The notes under the pieces were generated by a model, which was not told where the DNA came from, did not search any database, and saw only the letters and a list, made by a program, of their open reading frames with translations. Below are positions 57,716 to 64,000 of a stretch of DNA of 64,000 bases, one piece after another. Source of the stretch: Takakia lepidozioides. Lineage: Eukaryota; Streptophyta; Takakiopsida; Takakiales; Takakiaceae. The stretch spans positions 16,678,001-16,742,000 of the forward strand of contig CM060733.1 of the NCBI GenBank assembly GCA_030704615.1. The letters are read 5' to 3'. Within the stretch, counting starts at the first letter, position 1. Each line of letters begins with the position of its first letter. The position numbers and the translations under genes are program-made.

Positions 57716-60700
57716 ATGGTGCATCTGTCGGAGAATGAGGGCATAGAGGGCCGCATTTTTGTGGTCACGGGAGGAGCAGGCCATGTGGGCGCTGCGTTGT
57801 GTTTGGAGCTGGTAAGCCGTGGCGCAGCTCGGGTACGATGCATGGATACTTCTACTTCGTCTCTGCGCCTTTCTGTTCTGCGAGAAAAGGGCGTTGTGTG
57901 CATCACTGGTGATGTTTGCCCTCTGTTCCGCATGCCTTTCGCATCCTCTTTCACGCATTTTGCATTAGCAGTTCCGGTTTTAGATTGTGTTCTTGTTATC
58001 GCCGTTTATTCTGCAGCACGTGACATTGGGAGCACTTGTTCTTGACTCCTCCTACTCGCCCATTCCTATTCTTATCACTTGATTCTTCCTTTGGTGCTGG
58101 GACCTCGAAAGCTCCGAGCAAGCGTTTCGGTATGGTTCCGTTACTGCCATAGCGTGTCATTTGCAGGGCTGCGGTGTTGATTAATGCGGCTTTTCAATTT
58201 CATCGTAAATCACAGCTGAATGACAGGGAGGTGATGTCTAGGTTAAGGTCTAGGAAAAGTACGTAGGCGTCTTCCTCATAGTGGTGACAGGTAAATGCCA
58301 GGTTTTCAGTTGGATCTGACCTCACACCTTCACAATGCTAGTGATGGTTGAATTACCAGCTACCCAGGTACAAGTATGAGTAGTTGGGCTGACACTTTCA
58401 CTGCATCTTCCTCAAAAGGATTCAGTAACCTAGTTCCAGTCACTTGTGCTTGTCACAACTTTCAGCTGTGTTGTGCAAACTGCTTTGAGCTCCATAGATT
58501 TGTCATGTGGTTGCTCTAATGCTTGCTGTGGTGCAGCGTGTATGCAGGCGATGTGAGGCGCAAAGAGGTTGTGGAAAAAGCCTTCCGAAATGCAGACTGC
58601 GTGTTCCACCTTGCCTCTTTTGGTGTGTCTGGCAAGGATATGCTTCAAGCACGACGCATTGATGAAGTGAATCTTGATGGCACTCTTCATGTTCTGGAAA
58701 GCTGTATCAAGTGTGGTGTTAGTAGGCTGGTGTATACCAGCACATATAATGTGGTCTTTGGGGGCCAAGAAATCCGCAATGGTACTGAGGATCTTCCATA
58801 CTTTCAGATTGAGGACCACGTGGATCCGTGTGGTCGCAGCAAAGCACTTGCAGAGCAGCTTGTTCTAAGAAGCAACAACCGACCACTAAAGTGCCTCCCC
58901 CCTCTCCTTCCTCTGTCCATTTTTGCTTCTCCCTCCCAGTCTTTCACACTCTATACTTGGAAAACAGTAAGGGCAGGGAAGTTTGCAAGACAATAATCAA
59001 AGTGCTGTGATTGACAGGGTGTAGGTGCTACACAGAGGATATTTGGCCAAGTAAGAGTGCCTGCCTCTTTCATAACAATGCTGGTGGTGTGTTTTGACAG
59101 AGGGAAGGAAAACAGAAAGTTGTACACATGTGCAATCAGACCAGCAGCCATCTATGGCCCTGGAGAGGACCGGCACTTGCCTAGAATGCTTAACATGGCA
59201 AAGTTGGGCCTGTTCTTGTTTCGTATCTGAGGATCTCAAGTTTTATGTGACTGGGTATATGTTGATAATCTGGTGCATGCCCATCTGTTGGCCAGCATGG
59301 CACTCCTTAATGACATTCCTGGCAGATCTGGTACTCCTCCAGCTGCAGGCCAGGCTTACTTCATTTCAGATGGTAGGTCCTACATCCCTGGTGATTGTTG
59401 GCTGGTTTCCTTGCTCTTAAACACACATCAACTTAATGTACAACAGGATGAACTTATTTAGTGTGAGGGTCAAGTATGCCATTGAACTTTATATTGTCAA
59501 GTTGATACTTTGTGTTGTCAAATTATCTCATTTTTTCTTCCTCTATATTCAGGAAAGTGTTGCTGAAGATCCGTGCTGATATTTTAGGTTCTCCTGTCAA
59601 CACCTTTGAGTTCATGCGACCTCTGGTAGAGGTTCTGGGCTACAGCATGCCCCAGCGTGAGCTCCCTGTGAAGAGAGCCATGACTTTGGCATGGTTGATG
59701 TGGGGCCTTTATGGTCTGCTCTATCCCTGGCTTCAGCACTCCTGGCTTCCTCAACCGCTCATTCTCCCTGCAGAAGTTTATAAGGTCAGTCCGTCTCAAC
59801 AGACCAACTCTTTCTCAATCTCCCTATCTTTCTTTGTCTCTTGATGATTTTACAATTTCCAGTAGCTAGTCAAGCCTCTTCTGATAAGGCTAGATCACAG
59901 TCTCAGCTCGTACTTTTAAGTATGTGTGGTCATTGCTGCACACTTGCGGAGGAGTGGTAGCAGAAATTGAGTGAACAGAAGGAATTCTCCTAGGGCCATA
60001 ACAAGCTTGTATAGCTGGTCTTTGGCAAGAGAGAAACTCTGGCAGCAGCTTGCTGCTTTGACTGCAACAAGACACGTGCAATGTTACGGAGCCATTAGGT
60101 TGCTTTTGAAACGTGGCAGTCCGTAACTTAGGGGTGGAGCAGGGAGATGTGAAAATCCCTTTCCAAAACTTGTAATGTATACGTCACCTCAGCATTTAGA
60201 GAACCAATCTCGATCTCATGAAGTGGATATGTCCATATGTGCTTTTGCAGCTGGGGGTTACTCATTACTTTTCAACATGGAAGGCAAGGCAAGAATTGGG
60301 GTATGTTGCCTTGGTGGATGCCAAGGAGGGTATGGATCGCACAGTGGCATATTGGAAGGGTAAACAAGCACAAGAGTTGGACAGCCCCCCATTGCTGACA
60401 TGGGTTGGAGCACTGGGTGGCTGGATCCTGTTGTTTCTCAATGCCTATGTGCTAGTCCCTTTCCTGGGACCACTGGAATGGGAGCGCCTTTCTGTGCTCG
60501 TGCTGTTTTGATCACAAAAGGTGCTGCGGGTTTTCTTGTGGATGGTAATCCTAGTCCATGCTGTAGAAAGTTCATATGCATGGGTTGTGGCTCAGAAAGT
60601 AGACCCTGCCAATTCAAAGGGTTGGGCGTTGCAAACTCTTCTTATCGGTTTTTCCTCACTGCGGACATCGGACAAAGAGCGTAAGCATAAAGAAGGAATG

Positions 60701-60718
60701 AGAGCAAGCTTATTCTAG
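57716..60718 (+). pseudogene. SDR42E / 3-beta-hydroxysteroid dehydrogenase-like gene, five exons
   Basis: Exons 57716-57908, 58548-58890, 59101-59372, 59588-59784 and 60251-60718 join in matching phases (490 codons). The cofactor-binding motif is VVTGGAGHVG at residues 18-27. CVFHLASFG, RLVYTSTYNVVFGG, CAIRPAAIYGPGEDRHLPRM, DWVYVDNLVHAHLLA and SPVNTFEFMRPL follow, then a C-terminal membrane part (WILLFLNAYVLVPFLGPL; FLWMVILVHAVESSYAW; GWALQTLLIG). Plant members are predicted NAD-dependent sterol or steroid oxidoreductases of the endoplasmic reticulum. Oddities: the YxxxK Tyr is Cys (CGRSK, TGT at 58829), and in-frame TGA codons stand at 59228-59230 and 60509-60511. With no frameshifts, this is a young pseudogene or an assembly with base errors. 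The start at 57716 fits family length. Confidence 0.85.
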
Positions 60719-61650
60719 AATACTAGCTTTGTACTGTGGTGCCACTGAATTATGCAACAAGCACTGGTATGGTAGCAATTTACTTTCCAAATATGAAAGC
60801 ATTTTTTCCTATCAGCTACAAAGCATTGGTAGTTTTTTTTTCTCTACCTTTTTCTTTCCAAAAAAAAAGAAACCTGGTAGCAACAGCTCTAGTTACATAT
60901 GATTACACCACAGTAAATTAGAAATCAAGGCTCGAGTCTTTGGTCACATATGATGCTGAGTGATTTTTCGCACTTCGACTCTACACCCTGTGGCAACAGA
61001 TTGCAGGTTTAGCAGGAGATTTGTCAGATCTTGACCTCTGCTAATATGACAGGGAGATTTCTACTTGTTTCATTTGGGAATTTGTTAGTGAAGTTCAATC
61101 AGTATTCTGTTCTGCACTCTGTAGGTTGACATCACAGTGGGAGAAGACTTTGAAATCGATCCTTTATCGACAGGGTTGAGATTTGAAGGGCGGAACCATC
61201 TTGCATTTCTAAAGGTAGAATGTAAGGTTACACTGAGTGAAGAATAACTGAGAATCATGCTATTTATTCTGGTATGCTACTTTTGGACGGCCTTTCACAT
61301 CCTGAGGGGCCACTAAAGAGACTGCCCTTCACAGCAGAAATTTCCAATCACAATGCAACATTACAACCATCTTTGGCGCTCTCCTCTTGAAGTCTCTACA
61401 ATGGATTCCTCCCTGCCCTCTAGGAAGCCTATTGACATTGGGTGGACTTAAAATGGGAGTACATAAATGTCTCTGTGACTAAAAGCCGGCCTTGCGACCT
61501 CGTGTCCTGGTTTGTTTTGACCTGAAGCACTCTGCTTTGGGTAAGGATTTAGTTGGGGTCTGGGGCCTCTCCCTCTTTAGAACATGTCTACGCAGGCCAT
61601 TCCCTGCAGCTCCTTTGGAGTGGTGATCTCTGAATAGTAACAAGCGGACC
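60719..61650. other. No gene recognised
   Basis: 3' flank of the SDR gene and 5' flank of the LINE. A-rich and T-rich runs lie near 60830-60870. No motif is seen. Confidence 0.3.
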
Positions 61651-61658
61651 CCTACCGC

Positions 61659-64000
61659 TTGGGGGCAGCCCCTCCGCCCAAAATGGGCAGTTGCATGCTC
61701 TGTCTAGCATGCTTGGCACTTGGGCTAGGGTCCTTGTGCTTAAACTTACAGCCTGCGTATACAGAAAAAATATTTGGCCACTCCGATAATAACACTACTC
61801 AGGGTGATTCCTGGGAAATGGTTACTTATGCCAAATCTAGAGCTTCATGTGTAGTTTTTGGGGTGAATCCCAGGATGGACGATGTGTCCTTTAAAACTAC
61901 CCGCTCCAGCTTAGGCTTGGATTATGTGGCTAATGGCACCATCTCAAGATTGGATAACAGAGGTACTTTGAAGGTTTCATTGCCTAAATCTGCTACAAAT
62001 AGAATCCCACATCAAATCAGCTTCAAAGAAATTCGCCACTTGACTGGTTGGAGGGCGGTCTTAGACATTGGTGATTCAATGAGGCGCTCTAGGAAGACAG
62101 TCAAATGTGGGGACTTCAACTTGAAAGTTTCTAACCGGTTTGAAGCCCTGGAAGAGATTGATACCAAGCAGCCAGACCAGGTTAGTTGGCCCTATGTGTG
62201 CTGAGGTTGAGCGTCAGGAACCTGAAGGATTTGGCACTCTGAATGGATTGCCAATCCTTAAGGTTTACTCTAAAAGAATTAAATCTTCGCCTGAAGGATT
62301 TGGCACTCTGCATGGTTTGCCAATCCTTAAAGTTTACTCTAGACACCCAAAATCTACACATGGGGCAACTGATCCCCCTTTGCAGAGCGGTTGGTCGTTC
62401 AGGCGCAATCATAGGCTCCCTAGACGGCAAACAATCCATATGCAAAAGGCTGGCTTGCGGCTGAGCACTTTCAACTGCAAAACATCACACATTGTTTGAA
62501 AGACAAATCGGGCCCAGATTAAGCTTGTGTTGACGACACCTTAATTTGGCACTGCCTCGGAACATGTGGGAAACAGAGAGGAGGGTAAGGCGGGGAGATT
62601 AAACTGTCGTCAACGATTTGAAGTGGGACAAGGTCTTCAGTCAAATGGTATTCATATCTGTGCTGGGCAAGAGACATGGGAAACTTCGGACAAACTGGTT
62701 GGAGATGTCAACGGCTACCGTTGGTTTGGCAAGATGTGTGCGCTAAAGGTGACCTCTGCCAAGCGTGGGCAAAAAGGTGTTGGCTTCTTTGTCCGAGATT
62801 TCTTGTGTGATTATCAACAAGGATTTGCGGTATGAGCACAGTATCTGGCTGAAACTGAAATTGAAGGGCAGCGTGAGTAGGAAGGACCTCTTTGTGGGAT
62901 GTGCTTACATGCCCACATAGGGGACCCGTAAAGCTGGACTGTGCTAAGTTCCTTGCCAAGGGTCAGGTGGTCTTATTGGGTGACTTCAATGCCCGGGTTG
63001 GTAAAGGTCTTCACCAGGATGATATCATCGGACCTTTAGGTGAGGACGAGCTGAACTCTAATGGAAGACGGTTTATTAACTGTCTGGAAGAGCTTCAGCT
63101 TTCGACCCTGAACAATAGGTCAAAAGGTGACCCGATGCAGTGGACCCGTGAGAAAGTCCAAACTGGGGAACGATCCATTGTGGATTATATCATAGTGGAC
63201 AAGAATCTGTTTCCCCAGTGTGTCAATGTGTTAATTGATAGAACTGATATTGGTACCTCTGACCACTTTCTGGTTTGGACTGAGATCAAAAGGTGTTTCC
63301 CCAACACCAAGAGATCTGTGAAACGTTCGATCCAGAAGTGGCGCATTGAAAAATTCCGAAATGAAGAGGTCAAGGCTGAGTATGTCCAGGCCTTGCAAGA
63401 GGCTCTGCCCAACTTTGTCCATTCGCTCCAAGACCTTCATTCTCGCGCTGGCAATGCAAGAAATGAAGTCGAAAGTGCGGTGGACTCTTGGGAGAGTTTC
63501 GTCTCTTCTGTGGCTGAAAAGATCATTGGGAGGAAACTAATTATCTGCAGTAGAGCTGTTAATTGGTGGACCAATGAGATCAAACTCAAGATTGCCGAGA
63601 GACGAGCCCTCTATAAAGAGTGCTGCAGAATGAAAGTCAATAATGACCTTTGGGTTAAGTACTACTGTAAGGTCTCAGAAGAAACTATATTGGGAGATGT
63701 TATACCGGGAAATAAACCAGGGTGGTAATGACAAGAAATTCTGGTTGGCCCTTCAACGTCTGTACAAGCCGAAAAATGGTGACTTCAACGGCTGACATTG
63801 TCAACACCTTTGAAACCCACTACAGTACACTTGGCAGAAAGTCTAGTTCTAGCGGGGAGGGGTTTTCTGAAGAATGGAATGACACAGCAGAAAGAACTGT
63901 GTCTATGATTCAAGACAGCCCTGATGAACTGGAGTATATTTCAAAGGGTTATAACGCTCCCATTAGTTCCTCTGAGATTGCGGAAGCAATTGAGCACCTA
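61659..64000 (+). pseudogene. LINE retrotransposon, ORF1-like part, endonuclease and start of RT
   Basis: An N-terminal frame 61659-62204 (GDSWEMVTYAKSRASCVVFG, CGDFNLKVSNRFEALEEID) has the look of a LINE nucleic-acid-binding ORF. An apurinic-type endonuclease follows in broken frames: LRLSTFNCKT, AGQETWE (catalytic Glu), KGVGFFVRDF, VVLLGDFNARVG (62970-63005, Asp/Asn), SIVDYIIVDKN, and TSDHFLVW (63258-63280, catalytic Asp-His). The linker to RT reaches GYNAPISSSEIAEAIEHL at the window edge, where RT domain 0 begins. Stops and shifts near 62204, 62500, 62835 and 63728 disable it. RT lies beyond the window. Confidence 0.8.
62221..62357 (+). repeat. 69-bp direct repeat inside the LINE
   Basis: CCTGAAGGATTTGGCACTCT occurs at 62221 and 62290, followed in both by GG(A/T)TTGCCAATCCTTAA. 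The unit is 23 codons (PEGFGTLNGLPILKVYSKR) and stays in frame, so it is a short in-frame duplication. Confidence 0.8.

Overview
The window is eukaryotic nuclear DNA from a green plant lineage (streptophyte), probably an early-diverging member with a large repeat-rich genome. The lineage call rests on five things: PLS-type pentatricopeptide repeats, a plant type II metacaspase first exon, an FCP1-like domain with the plant-type DLNG signature, a chromodomain Ty3/gypsy element, and Mutator-like transposases. All recovered genes have GT-AG introns. The species cannot be named from sequence alone.

Layout. 1-2463 (-): gypsy pol remnant. 2.5-7.4 kb: decayed Mutator-like region with a Ulp1-like protease on + and a transposase on -, laced with degenerate AGTCTGCT/AGCAGACT tracts that also fill introns. 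7.4-13.2 kb (+): chromovirus gag-pol and probable 3' LTR. 14.9-20.5 kb (+): six-exon gene joining an En/Spm-type transposase-like protein to an FCP1-like phosphatase domain, with an antisense LINE in intron 1. 21.6 kb: PHD finger. 22.6-23.8 kb (-): LTR-element end. 24.4-28.3 kb: dispersed repeats and a broken PPR gene. 28.3-32.4 kb: little recognisable. 32.6-37.8 kb (+): second gypsy element with a dUTPase-like stretch, followed by an LTR. 37.8-39.2 kb: gag knuckle, tRNA-like element, TGCGAC-rich tract. 39.4-46.4 kb (-): long multi-exon gene with a ParB/sulfiredoxin-like DGNHR motif. Its introns hold hairpin-forming palindromes. 47-49 kb (+): second Mutator-type transposase. 49.2-52 kb: gypsy remnant (+) and LINE (-). 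52.9-56.9 kb: duplicated repeat, metacaspase exon, PPR fragment, 213-bp tandem repeat. 57.7-60.7 kb (+): five-exon SDR42E/3-beta-HSD-like gene. 61.6-64 kb (+): LINE running off the end.

Across the window, more than twenty premature stops sit where CAG, CAA or CGA is expected, which is the pattern left by C-to-T decay of silenced, methylated elements. The best-preserved host-type gene is the SDR gene, but it has two in-frame TGA codons and a Cys in place of the catalytic Tyr. The window is therefore mostly a graveyard of mobile elements carrying host-like domains (Ulp1, FCP1, ParB-like, dUTPase-like) with a few host gene pieces between them. Exon joins are inferred by reading frame, splice signals and family resemblance. 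No alignment or database search was run.
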